Assembly (NCBI GenBank): GCA_964591605.1 | Contig: CAZQEN010000026.1 | Coordinates: 1-38,217 of the forward strand | Direction: 5' to 3' | DNA from: CAYLLT01 sp964591605 | GTDB lineage: Bacteria > Planctomycetota > Phycisphaerae > UBA1845 > PWPN01 | DNA length: 38,217 nucleotides | In this document: in pieces, positions 14,792 to 25,100 of the stretch | Position numbering within the stretch: the first letter of the stretch is position 1 | Layout of the letters: each line of letters opens with the position of its first letter | Translations under genes and position numbers: made by a program | The notes under the pieces: generated by a model | What the model was told of the DNA's origin: nothing | Seen by the model: only the letters and a program-made list of their open reading frames with translations | The model's database searches: none

Positions 14792-17700
14792 ATGTTCGCA
14801 TTCCGCGCATGCCAGGGTGTGGTGGTTTCCGCGTTGGTCCTTGCCGCCGGGCTTCTGGCGGGCGAGGAGTCGCCGGCCGAGCGGGTCAGCAGCGCAGGGC
14901 TCGGCGGCGACGAACGTTATCTCACGGCGCTGAGCACCGATAAACCGATCTATCGCGGGCGTGAGAAGGTGTACGTGCGGGGCGTGATTCTCCATGCCGC
15001 CGATCGCACGCCGCTCAAGGACGCCGGCCAGCCGCGGGCGATGGTGGAGATCCGCGGCCCCAAGGGCGACGTGGTGGCCTCCGCGTGGACGCAGGTCACC
15101 GACAGCGTTCTGGGCTACGCGTGGGACGTGCCGGCGGAGCAGCCGGGCGGGCAGTACACGGTGAAGGTCCGCTATCCGTTCGAGGGCTTCGCTCCGGCGG
15201 AACGCAAGTTCGACGTCCGGGCGTACCGGGCGCCCCGCCTCAAGAGCCAGATCGTGTTTCTGAGGGACGGTTACGGCCCGGGCGACGAGGTCGCCGCGTC
15301 GCTGCACACCGAGCGGGCGGAGGGCGGCATCCCCGCGGGGGCCAAGGTGAGCGCGGTCGCCCGCGTGGATGCGGCCGAGGTGGCCAATCAGGCGGCGAGT
15401 ATCGACGCGAAGGGGAACTGCGAGGTTCGCTTCCGGTTGCCCGAGCAGATCGCCCGCGGCGAAGGGACGCTGGCATTCGTGATCGAAGACGGCGGCGCGG
15501 TCGAGACGGCCGCGAAGACGATTCCCATCCTCCTGCAGACGGTGGACCTGGCGGTGTACCCGGAGGGCGGCGACCTGGTCGCGGGTCTGCCCGCGCGTGT
15601 GTATCTGCAAGCCAGAACGCCCGCGCAGAAGCCGGCGGACATCGCGGGCGTCGTGGTGAGCGAGGCGGGCGATGAGGTCGCCCGGTTCCGCACGGCGCAT
15701 GAGGGCCGCGGCCGCTTCGAGTTCACCCCGAAAGCCAAAGGCAAGTACCTGCTCAAGATCACCGAGCCGGCGGGCATCAAAACGACCTATCCGCTGCCCG
15801 AGGTGAAGTCGACGGGCGGCGTGATTCAGGCTGCCGAGGATCGCACGCTCCGGGGTGAGCCGGTCCGGCTCAAAGTGGGCAGTGCAAAAGCGGGGAAACT
15901 GACGGTCACGCTCACGCGGCGGGAGAACGAGGTCGCCTCGCTCAAGCTGGGGATGGCGGGCGGTGAGGTGAAGGAGATTTCACTCACGCCGCCGCAAAGC
16001 GCGGACGGCGTGCTGATCGCGACGGTGTGGGATGAGGGCGGCCGGCCTTTGGCCGAGCGGTTGATCTACCGGCAGCCGGCCAGCGGCCTGCGGGTCACGG
16101 TCAAACCCGAAAGCACGACGTACGTCCCCGGCGACCCGGTGAACGTGACGGTCGAGACGACCGATGAGAGCGGCCGGCCGGTGGGAGCGGTCGTCGGCCT
16201 CACCGTCACGGATGACAGCATCCTGGAGATGATCGAGAAGCGCGAGCAGGCGCCGCGCCTGCCGGTGATGGTGCTGCTCGAGAATGACGTGCGTGAACTG
16301 GCCGATGCCCATGTTTACCTCGATGAGACAAACCCGACAGCGGCGCAGGCGGTGGACCTGCTGCTGGGGACGCAAGGCTGGCGGCGGTTCGCGTTCATCC
16401 ACACGGAGACATTCCTCAAGGAACACAGTGACGCAGCTCGGCGGGTGTTGGGGTTGCGGACGCCGGCGCGGCCGGCATCGCATCCGGCGAATCACCTGTG
16501 GTTCGGCATGGCGGGAGGGGGCGCGGGCGGCGTCAATGTGGATGACTTTTCCGAGGTCGAGGGTGCGGTCGTTCTCAACGGGAGGGGAATGAAAGATGTG
16601 CCGCAGCCTGCCGTCGTGGCGAACGCAGGGGTTGTGCCGATGGAGGCCCTCGACCTGAAAGCCGCAGCGAGGCCTGCGTCGCCCCCGCCCATCGATCAGC
16701 GTTTGCAGGAGGTGGCGTCGAAGGAGGACATCTCGCCGCTATTGGCGGATCGGAATGTCCTTTTCGGTCGCGACGAGGGGCAGATGGGCGCGGCTCGGGC
16801 GGCGGAAGGAAGACTCCGCCGGATTATGCCCATGAACCTGGTGGCCGTGCGCGTGTATGCCCACGAATCGCGTCCCAACCGGCAGCCCGGCGAGCGCGTC
16901 GACTTCACGGAGACGCTTTACTGGAACGCGGGCATCAAAACGGACGAGACAACCGGCCAGGCGAAGGTGTCGTTCGCGCTGAACGACGCGGTGACCACGT
17001 TCCGCATCTTCGCGGACGCGTTCAGCGCCGCCGGCGCGCTCGGGGAGGCGACGGGCGCGGTCGAATCGGTGCAGCCGTTCTACATCGAGCCGAAGCTGCC
17101 GCTGGAAGTGACGACCGGCGACCGCATTCAACTGCCGGTGGGCGTCGTGAGCGGCATGAGCCACGAGCTGGCTCAGGTCCGGCTCAGCATGCAGACGGGC
17201 GGGGGCATCGATTTCACGTGTCCGGAGGTATTCGCGCTCGAGGGTAAAGGCCGGGCACGGCGGCTGATCGACGTGAGGATCGGCAAGAGCGTGGGTGCGG
17301 TCGAGTGGGTGGTGCACGGCCAGGCGGGCCCGCTGGCCGACAGCGTCACCCGCCCGCTGCGGATCAAGCCGCTGGGTTTTCCGGTGGAGGTGGCATTCGG
17401 AGGGATGCTCGAAACGGATTCGGCGGCAAGGCACGCCCTTTCGATCCCGGAGAGCCTCGTTGCGGGCAGCATGACGACGAAGGTCGCAGTTTTTCCGACG
17501 CCCCTGGCGAACATGACGGCCGCCCTCGAGCGACTGATCCAGGAGCCCAACGGCTGTTTCGAGCAGACCAGTTCGACCGTCTACCCGATGGTGATGGCGC
17601 AGCAGTACTTCCTGTCGCACACCGGCGTCGAGCCGGCCTTGATCGAACGCAGCCGTGCCCTGCTCGACAAGGGCTACGCCAAGCTCACCAGCTTCGAGTG

Positions 17701-18976
17701 CAAGCAGAGGGGCTACGAGTGGTTCGGCGGTGATCCGGGCCACGAGGCCCTGACCGCGTACGGGCTGCTCGAATTCTCGGACATGGCGCAGGTGCGCGAC
17801 GTGGATCGCGACATGGCGACACGCACGCGGGAATGGCTACTCAAGCGCCGCGACGGCAAGGGCGGATTCCTGCGTGATGCCAAGGCGCTCGACAGCTTCG
17901 GGGGAGCACCCGAGCCGACCACGAATGCGTACATCGTCTGGGCGCTGGCCAGCGCGGGCGAGAAGGGCCTGCAGCCGGAGACCGCCGCGCTCAAGAAGGC
18001 CGCGGCGTCGGCAGAGGATACTTATGTCGTCGCACTTGCGGCGAATGTGGCCGCGCTGGACGGCCAGGGCGGCGAGGCGAAGAAGTTCATGGACGCGCTG
18101 GTGAAGAAGCAGACGAAGGAAGGCTGGGTCGATGGGGCCGCCACCAGCATCACCCGCAGCGGCGGCGATGCGCTCAAGATCGAGACGACGTCGCTGGCGG
18201 TGCTGGCGTGGCTGCGCGATCCGGCGTACGCCGCGGCTGTGGAGAACGGCATCCGGTACCTGGCAGAGAGCTGCAAGGCCGGGCGATTCGGCTCGACGCA
18301 ATCGACGGTGCTGGCGCTACGGGCGATCGTCGAGTACGACAGGCTGCGGGCCAAACCCAAGGCACCCGGCAGCGTGCAGGTGTTCGTCGATGGGGAACCG
18401 GTGGGTAAGGCGGTCTCGTTCGATGCTCAGACGCAGGGCGCGATCGAGCTGGCGGACATCACGAAGCAGCTCACGCCGGGGCGGCATGCGGTAGAGCTGC
18501 GGATGACCGACGGATCGAGCATGCCGTATGCCCTGGCCGTCAACTACCACGACACGCAGCCGGCGTCATCGAAGGAGTGCAAGGTGGGGCTGAGCGTGAC
18601 CATGACCGATCAGACCGTCGCCGAGGGGGCCATCACCGAGGCGGGCGTGGTCGTCACGAACCAGGGCAACGACGCGCTTCCAACGCCCGTGGCGATCGTC
18701 GGACTGCCCGGCGGTCTCGAGCCGCGGCACGATCAGCTCAAGGAGCTGGTGAAATCAGGCAAGGTCGACGCTTATGAAGTCATCGGCCGTGACGTGGTGT
18801 TTTACTGGCGGCAGCTCAAGGCGGGCCAGCAGGTCCGGTTCCCCATCAGTCTGGTGGCCGCGATTCCGGGGACGTACACCGGACCCGCCAGCCGGGCGTA
18901 CCTGTATTACACCGACGAGTTCAAGACCTGGATCCCCGGCGCGACGATCACCATCACGCCCCGCGCAGAGGGGTGA
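14792..18976 (+). CDS. Bacterial alpha-2-macroglobulin family protein with intact thioester motif
   Basis: The 1394-residue protein starts at ATG 14792 (GGAGG seven bases upstream) with a signal peptide (VVVSALVLAAGLLAG). The N-terminal macroglobulin domains show LSTDKPIYRGREKVYVRG and repeated beta-sandwich segments to about residue 500. A bait-like variable stretch lies around 560-680. NGCFEQTSS carries the CxEQ thioester (Cys922, Gln925), followed by an alpha-alpha toroid (FECKQRGYEWFGG, LTAYGLLEFSDMAQV, TNAYIVWALASAGE) and a C-terminal receptor-binding-like domain. These proteins trap attacking proteases by a bait-triggered covalent thioester. Common bacterial versions are lipoproteins partnered with PBP1C. 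Here no lipobox cysteine and no pbpC neighbour are visible, so it may be secreted or held differently. The next gene, 214 bp downstream, encodes a giant membrane protein with its own likely promoter. Confidence 0.9.
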   Translation: MFAFRACQGVVVSALVLAAGLLAGEESPAERVSSAGLGGDERYLTALSTDKPIYRGREKVYVRGVILHAADRTPLKDAGQPRAMVEIRGPKGDVVASAWTQVTDSVLGYAWDVPAEQPGGQYTVKVRYPFEGFAPAERKFDVRAYRAPRLKSQIVFLRDGYGPGDEVAASLHTERAEGGIPAGAKVSAVARVDAAEVANQAASIDAKGNCEVRFRLPEQIARGEGTLAFVIEDGGAVETAAKTIPILLQTVDLAVYPEGGDLVAGLPARVYLQARTPAQKPADIAGVVVSEAGDEVARFRTAHEGRGRFEFTPKAKGKYLLKITEPAGIKTTYPLPEVKSTGGVIQAAEDRTLRGEPVRLKVGSAKAGKLTVTLTRRENEVASLKLGMAGGEVKEISLTPPQSADGVLIATVWDEGGRPLAERLIYRQPASGLRVTVKPESTTYVPGDPVNVTVETTDESGRPVGAVVGLTVTDDSILEMIEKREQAPRLPVMVLLENDVRELADAHVYLDETNPTAAQAVDLLLGTQGWRRFAFIHTETFLKEHSDAARRVLGLRTPARPASHPANHLWFGMAGGGAGGVNVDDFSEVEGAVVLNGRGMKDVPQPAVVANAGVVPMEALDLKAAARPASPPPIDQRLQEVASKEDISPLLADRNVLFGRDEGQMGAARAAEGRLRRIMPMNLVAVRVYAHESRPNRQPGERVDFTETLYWNAGIKTDETTGQAKVSFALNDAVTTFRIFADAFSAAGALGEATGAVESVQPFYIEPKLPLEVTTGDRIQLPVGVVSGMSHELAQVRLSMQTGGGIDFTCPEVFALEGKGRARRLIDVRIGKSVGAVEWVVHGQAGPLADSVTRPLRIKPLGFPVEVAFGGMLETDSAARHALSIPESLVAGSMTTKVAVFPTPLANMTAALERLIQEPNGCFEQTSSTVYPMVMAQQYFLSHTGVEPALIERSRALLDKGYAKLTSFECKQRGYEWFGGDPGHEALTAYGLLEFSDMAQVRDVDRDMATRTREWLLKRRDGKGGFLRDAKALDSFGGAPEPTTNAYIVWALASAGEKGLQPETAALKKAAASAEDTYVVALAANVAALDGQGGEAKKFMDALVKKQTKEGWVDGAATSITRSGGDALKIETTSLAVLAWLRDPAYAAAVENGIRYLAESCKAGRFGSTQSTVLALRAIVEYDRLRAKPKAPGSVQVFVDGEPVGKAVSFDAQTQGAIELADITKQLTPGRHAVELRMTDGSSMPYALAVNYHDTQPASSKECKVGLSVTMTDQTVAEGAITEAGVVVTNQGNDALPTPVAIVGLPGGLEPRHDQLKELVKSGKVDAYEVIGRDVVFYWRQLKAGQQVRFPISLVAAIPGTYTGPASRAYLYYTDEFKTWIPGATITITPRAEG

Positions 18977-19026
18977 ACGGCCGATGACCCGGTTAAGCCC
19001 GGATGACTCATTGCCCGTACATGAAA

Positions 19027-19069
19027 CACGGGCAGCGAGTATCCCGGCGCGCCGGGACCCATGCCACCC
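19027..19069 (+). repeat. Dispersed repeat with 14-bp palindrome CCCGGCGCGCCGGG
   Basis: CACGGGCAGCGAGTA (19027-19041), then the palindrome (19043-19056), then CCCATGCCACCC (19058-19069). The same left and right segments occur at 35804-35835, where they flank a different stem, and the palindrome itself recurs at 35749-35762 and 35864-35877. This is a mosaic REP-like element. Confidence 0.75.
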
Positions 19070-19117
19070 CGCCCCAACTGTCACGCACCCGGGTGAACGC
19101 CGGGTGGTCCATCCCCC

Positions 19118-19145
19118 TTGCATTCGTTCCGTCGCTTGATATTGT
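19118..19145 (+). promoter_or_regulatory. Candidate sigma70-type promoter for the giant membrane protein
   Basis: TTGCAT (19118-19123), a 16-base spacer and TATTGT (19140-19145). It lies about 45 bp before the ATG at 19191 and has the same -35 box and spacer length as the promoter at 5056. Confidence 0.5.
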
Positions 19146-19190
19146 GATGGCAGAAGCCACTCATTGCTTCACGCGATCGGAGCACCAGGG

Positions 19191-22100
19191 ATGGAATGGC
19201 TCTGCCCGGTCATCGGCGTTCTGGCGGTCGTTGTGTTCGTGGTCACCCTGGTGGGCCACGGGCTGTGGGTCTTGTTCAGCCGGGTTTTCGGAGGGTCGTC
19301 GGCACGTCGCGAGTGGGAGAAGGATGTTGCCCGGACTGCCCTGCCGGGGACGCGAGAGTCTCTGGCAGCCGCCCGGCGTGAAATCGAGCGGTTGCGTCGC
19401 GTCGGGCAGCTCGACCTCGAGACCAGCCAGAAGGTTCTTGCGGCGATCGATGCCGAGGAATTGGGTCCGCTGACAGTGCCGGTGAGGCCCGCCCCGCCGC
19501 TCGTCCCTTCCACGCCCCCGCCCATTGCAGCGTCCACCCGGCCGCCCGTCGAATCGCCCGAGCCAGTCGCCGCCCCGACCCGCTTTCCCGAGCCGACGCA
19601 TTCGCCGGACTTTCGCGTGCCGCCTGCTGCGGTGCCGCCGGTACGGCCAGCGGCCCCGGCGCCGCCCGTCGTTCCCGCCGCTCCGATCGGCGAGCCGCGG
19701 CCCGTTCCTGAGCCGCGCAAGGCCCTCTCGGCTGTGCTCACGGCTTTCATGGAGGAGAAGAACATCCGCTGGGGTGAGCTGATCGGCGGCATGCTGATCG
19801 TGCTCTGTTCCACGGCCCTGGTGGTCAGCCTGTGGTCGCAGATTGCGGCCGTACCCTTCGTCAAGTTCTTCGTCTTCACCGCAGTCACCGCCGCCCTCTT
19901 CGGGGTGGGACTCTATACCGAGCACCGCTGGAAGCTGCCCACCACGAGCCGCGGCATCCTGATCACGGCGACGCTGCTGGTGCCGCTGACGTTCCTGGCG
20001 ATTTCGGCGTTTTCGAAGGATGCCGGCTCGCGCGACTGGCTGGCCTTCCCCGCGGAACTGCTGGCGCTGGTCGTGTTCGCGGGTCTCTTGTTCTGGTCGG
20101 CGAAGGTGATCGCGCCGCAGTGGCCGCTGTGCATCGTGATCAGCGTGCTCGGCTCGTCGGCGGCGCAGTTGCTGATCCGCCGGTTCGTCTCGGGGGAGAG
20201 TGAGCCGGGCACGCTGCTGTGGCTGGGGGCGGTTCCGCTGGCGTTCTACGGCGGGGCAATCGCGTGGATGCTGTGGGTTACACGTACGTGGCCGGAGATC
20301 GACCGACCTCGCTCGAATGCGGTTTTCCTGCTGGTGGGAGTTGTGTCTTTCGCGGCGGTCACCACCTTCGGCCTGCTGCTGTTCAAGAGCGCGCACACGG
20401 TCGAGACCTTGCGGCGCCTCTCGATGCTGGTCGCTCTGTTCGGACTGGCGCCCGTGGTGACGGGCCTGCTGTTCTGGCAGAAGGTAAAGGCGGCCGATCT
20501 GGCGGGGGTGCGGACGGCCGGCACGGGCATCGGCGTCGCCGGCGTGATCATCATGATGCTGGGCATCGGTCTGGCCTGGCCGCAGCCCTCGCGGCTCCTG
20601 CCGATCGCGGCCCTCGATTGCGTGATCCTGGCCGGTGTGGCGCTGATGTTCGAGATTCCGGGCGCGCATATCCCCGCCGGGCTGTGCCTGATGCTTGCCT
20701 ACCTGCTGGGCGTGCAGATCGCATACGAAGAGCTGGCCTGGCAAGCGTCCGATCCGAAGCAGGTTCTCCACGCGCTGCTGTCCGCACGAAGCGGGAGCTC
20801 GCTGGTGGTGCTCGCAGCCCTGTTCATCGCGTCGTGGCGCGTGCTGATTCGGCTGGGCCGCGCCCGCCATGGAGTGATGCTGGCCATCAATGCCGCGATC
20901 GCCGCCGGGTTGAGCATCGTGCTGGTCAGTGCGTACGGATTCGGCCGGGTCGACGATCACGGAACGACCTGGGTCTATGCGATTTACGCGGTCGGCGCCC
21001 TGGCGGCGGCCGGGTTCACCGGGCGCACGACGGTCACATGGGCGGGCTCGGTCCTGCTTCTGCTGGCGTTCGTGCAGGGCATCGTTTACCGCTACGGACC
21101 CGCCCACGGCATTACCGACGCGCGCGAGGGCTGGCAGATGGCCCTGCTCGCGCATGCCAGTGTTGCCGCGCTCATTCTGATCGCCGCGAATCGCGTGCAG
21201 CCCCGCCGGCGCGTCGATTTTCGTGCCCTGTTTGCGGAGCGCTTCTGGAAGTCTTCACTGGCGACATCGTCTCTGGCCATTCTGCCGCTCGTGCTCGGCT
21301 TGTCGATCGCGGTGTGCGGATCGGCGTCGCTGCGGACGCTGTGGCTGGCGGCCGTCTGGCTGGCGCTCGCCTGGGAGTCGCAATCGCTTCGGCTGTTCTC
21401 CGCCTTTCAGGCGGCGGTCGCGGGATCGCTCGTCCTGGGGATCGTGTCGCATCTCTCGGACCGGACGTGGTTCGTCGAATCGGCTCACCCGTTGCGGGAC
21501 CCGCGCACGTTGCAGGCGGTGGGCATCGGTCTGACGTTGCTGAGTCTGGTGTGGGTCGGGGTGCGGTTGGGAGTCCGATCCGCGGCGGGGCGAGCGCCCG
21601 CGACGGCGGGGCCGCACCTGGCGCAGGCCGGGCGGTTGCTGAACCCGCCGTGGATGAGCGTCGATCGGGCGACGCTGCTGGCGATGCTGCTCGGAATGGT
21701 CGGGCTGTCGCTCTACGGCCTGATTCCCGGGCTGGCGGAGGAGTTCGCGCGAACCACCGCCGCCGCACAGCGGGCGCTGGCCGGCGGATGGTCGCTCGCC
21801 CCGCATGCGCTGGGTCCCGGCGCATGGTGGCTGCTGATCGTGTTGATGATCGCGTTCGCGGCGGGGCTGTGGGAGCGATTCGAACGTGATTCGGTCCTCG
21901 CACTCGTGTTTCTGTGCGGCTGGACGTGTGTTCTGCTGGCCGGGCGGCACGAAGGGTTCGGAGCGACCGCATCCGCGCTGCGGTGGTACCTAGGCGTGTT
22001 CTGGATCCTCGCCTCGACGGCGGTCTGGCTTCGCCGGCCGTTGCAGCGGAGCGCGGCGGCGCTGCGGTGGCCCGAGTTCGACGCACGCTCGCGCGGCTTG

Positions 22101-25100
22101 AGTGATGCCGTGCGAGTACTGCTGATTCTGACGGCGGTCGTGCCGATTCTGGCCATGACGACACTTCGAGTCGGGCTGGCGTTGGCAGGCGAGCCGCCGG
22201 TCGGTCCCGCGGCCGGGTCGGTCTTTGCCCGCATGGGCGACATGCTGTCGTATGCGGTGCCGCTGGCGCTGGTGAGCGCGGGTCTGATCGGCCATGCCCT
22301 GCGCGAACAATCGCCTCGATATGCACTGGCCGCGGGGCTGGTGGTGAACTACACGGTCACTCTCGCGTGGCTGATGTCGGCCATCACCGCGGGGCGACAT
22401 ATCGGCCGGGTTGAGCTCGTGGAGCTGGTCCAGCTCAACACGATCACCGCGGCACTGTATGCGCTGGCGTGGCTCGCCGAGCGGCGATGGATCGCCCGCA
22501 TCACCCTGCCGGCGGGATCGGCTTCCTCGCTGCTCTCGGTGCAGGTGGGGATTGGTCTGGCCGGCAACATCCTGCTCCTTATCCCGGCGGCAGCCTGGCT
22601 GATCACGCGGCCGGAGCATCCGGGCCCGGCCGTCGCCGCCGTCGGCGATCTGCTGGGCTGGGCCGCCCTGATCTGCGGTGTCGGGGCGGCCGTGTGGCAT
22701 GCTCTTAGCAGTGGCAAGCCGATCCGGCTGGACATGCTCAGCGCTTTCCTCCTGGCGATCGGCTCACTGATCGCGTTCGATGTGTGCCGCGTGGATGCCG
22801 GGCAGTGGCGGGGTTATCACACGCTGCTGGTTGCCAGCGCGGCGGTCGCGTGGCTGGTGTTTGCCCTCGCGCACCCTCAACTGCGAGCATGGTTCGATCG
22901 TTCGGGCGTTGCCTCGCGGTTGGAAGTCGGCGCCGAAGCCTGGACCGGCTGCCTCCAGTTCCTGGGCGTGATCACACTGCTGCTCGCGATGCGCGGCGTC
23001 CTGAGCGACCCGGGCCGACCGTGGTGGAGCGTCGGCGCGATCATCGCCCTGAGCGTACTGGCCGCAGCGATGGCGTGGTCTACACGCACCGAGCACTATC
23101 TCTACGCGTGTGCGCTGCTCTTCAATCTGGCGACGAGCGTCTGGTGGCTGACGCGGTGGTGGGAGGCAGCGCCTGGCCGCCTGGCTGCACCCATCATCGA
23201 GCTGATCGAGGTGAACACGATCGCCCTGCTCGCGCCGGGGCTTTGTTCATTGCTGATGACCCTCCGCGGGATCGTTTGGCAGCGCAAGGTGGTCGGAGCC
23301 GGGGTTCAGGCGCTGCATGCCGGCGCGGCGACGGTGGGCGTGGTGGCGCTGCTCGGTGCGATCGCCGTTGGGATCGCTGCCGACGCCCAGGCCCGGCCGA
23401 TTCACCCCTCTGTGGTGGTGGGCTGGCTGGCGTGGAGCGCGATGACGGTTCTGACGCTTGCGTGTCTGTGGGATCTTTCGCTCGGCGCGGTCGGACAGCT
23501 CGTGTACCTGGCGGGGCTGGGGGCGGTCGGCATGGCGATGGACCAGGCCGATCTGGAGCCGCGCTGGCTGCTCTGGGGCGGCGTCATCGCACTTGCGATC
23601 TGGTCGCTGCTGACGAATCTGCTCTTCCTCGTGCGCCGGCCCTGCCTGGCGCTGGCGGTCCGGTGGCGATTACCGGACCGCACCTTGGTGGGCGGCGGAA
23701 CGCCCGCTGCCGAAAGCTGGCTGGTTCCCGCCAGCCTGAGCATCACGGCTGTCGCGGTCGTGCTGGGCTTCTCGGCGATCTTTGACTTTGACGCGAAGTC
23801 GCTGAATCGCACCGAATCCGCGGCTATGGCCTTCCGGCTCATCGCCGCCCTGGCCGTGCTGGTTCAGACGGTCGGGGTGGGCCTGCTGGCGCACGCCCTG
23901 CAGCGCGTGTCGCTTCAACAGTGTGCGCTTCTCCTGGGGGCAGTGGCCGCTATCGCCATCGGCTGGGCGTGCGTCGAGCCGGGCGGCCCGAATGATTCCG
24001 TGCTCAGCCGGGCGGTGGTGCTGATGGTCGCGGTGGCCGTCACGACGACGCTCTACGGCGTGGTTCTCAGCAAGCTCCGGCGCCGCGAGACATCGTGGAC
24101 GCAGGCCGGCGACCGGGCGATGCCTTGGCTCGTGGGCGCCGGCATCGCCGCGCTCTGCGTCATCCTGGGGGGGGAGGTGTTCTATCAGGCCACCCGCGGA
24201 TTCGTGCCGATGGGTTATCCGTCGATTCTCGCCGTCCTGCTGGCGCTGATCGCGCTGGTTCCGGTGACGCTCACGTTCGCCATCGTGCCCGGGCGCGATC
24301 CGCTGGGACTCAGCGAGGCACAAAGAACCCTCTACGTCTACACGGCCGAAATCCTCCTGGCCCTGATGTTCATGCACATCCGGCTGACCATGCCCTGGCT
24401 GTTCAAGGGTTTCTTCGAGCGCTACTGGCCGCTGATCGTCATGCTCATCGCGTTCCTGGGCGTCGGGCTGAGCGAGCTTTTCCGCCGCCAGAATCGGCGG
24501 GTGCTCGCCGAGCCGCTGGAGCGGACCGGCGCCCTGCTGCCGATGCTGCCGGTGCTGGCGTTCTGGTCGGCGGCCGGGCGGTCGGAGGTTCATTACTCGC
24601 TGCAACTGGTCGTGGTCGGCTCTCTGTACGCCGTGCTCTCCGTCCGGCGGCGATCGTTCGCGTACGGTGTGCTGGCCGCGCTGGCGGGCAACGGCGGGCT
24701 CTGGTACTTCCTCAGCCGGCTCGAGGGTTACGGACTCCTGCAGCATCCGCAGCTCTGGTTCATTCCGGTTGCCGTCTCCATGCTCCTGGCCGCCTATCTG
24801 AACCGCGAGCGGCTGGAGCCCGCGCAGATGGCCACCATCCGCTACCTGAGCATGGGCCTGATCTATCTCTCCTCGACGATGGAGATCTTCCTGAACGGCG
24901 TGAAGGAGGCGCCGTGGCTGCCGCTGGTGCTGGCCGGGCTCTCGGTGGCGGGGGTTCTGCTGGGGATCGTGCTGCGCGTGCGGTCGTTCCTGTTCCTGGG
25001 CTCCCTCTTCCTGCTGGTTTCGCTGCTGACCATGATCTGGCACGCGTCGGCCAACCTGGGCTGGACCTGGCTCTGGTACGTCGCGGGTATCGCCCTGGGG

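Noticed and set aside
19161..21155. 664-codon minus-strand open frame
   Set aside because: Antisense of the giant membrane protein; Gln/Arg-rich with no motif.
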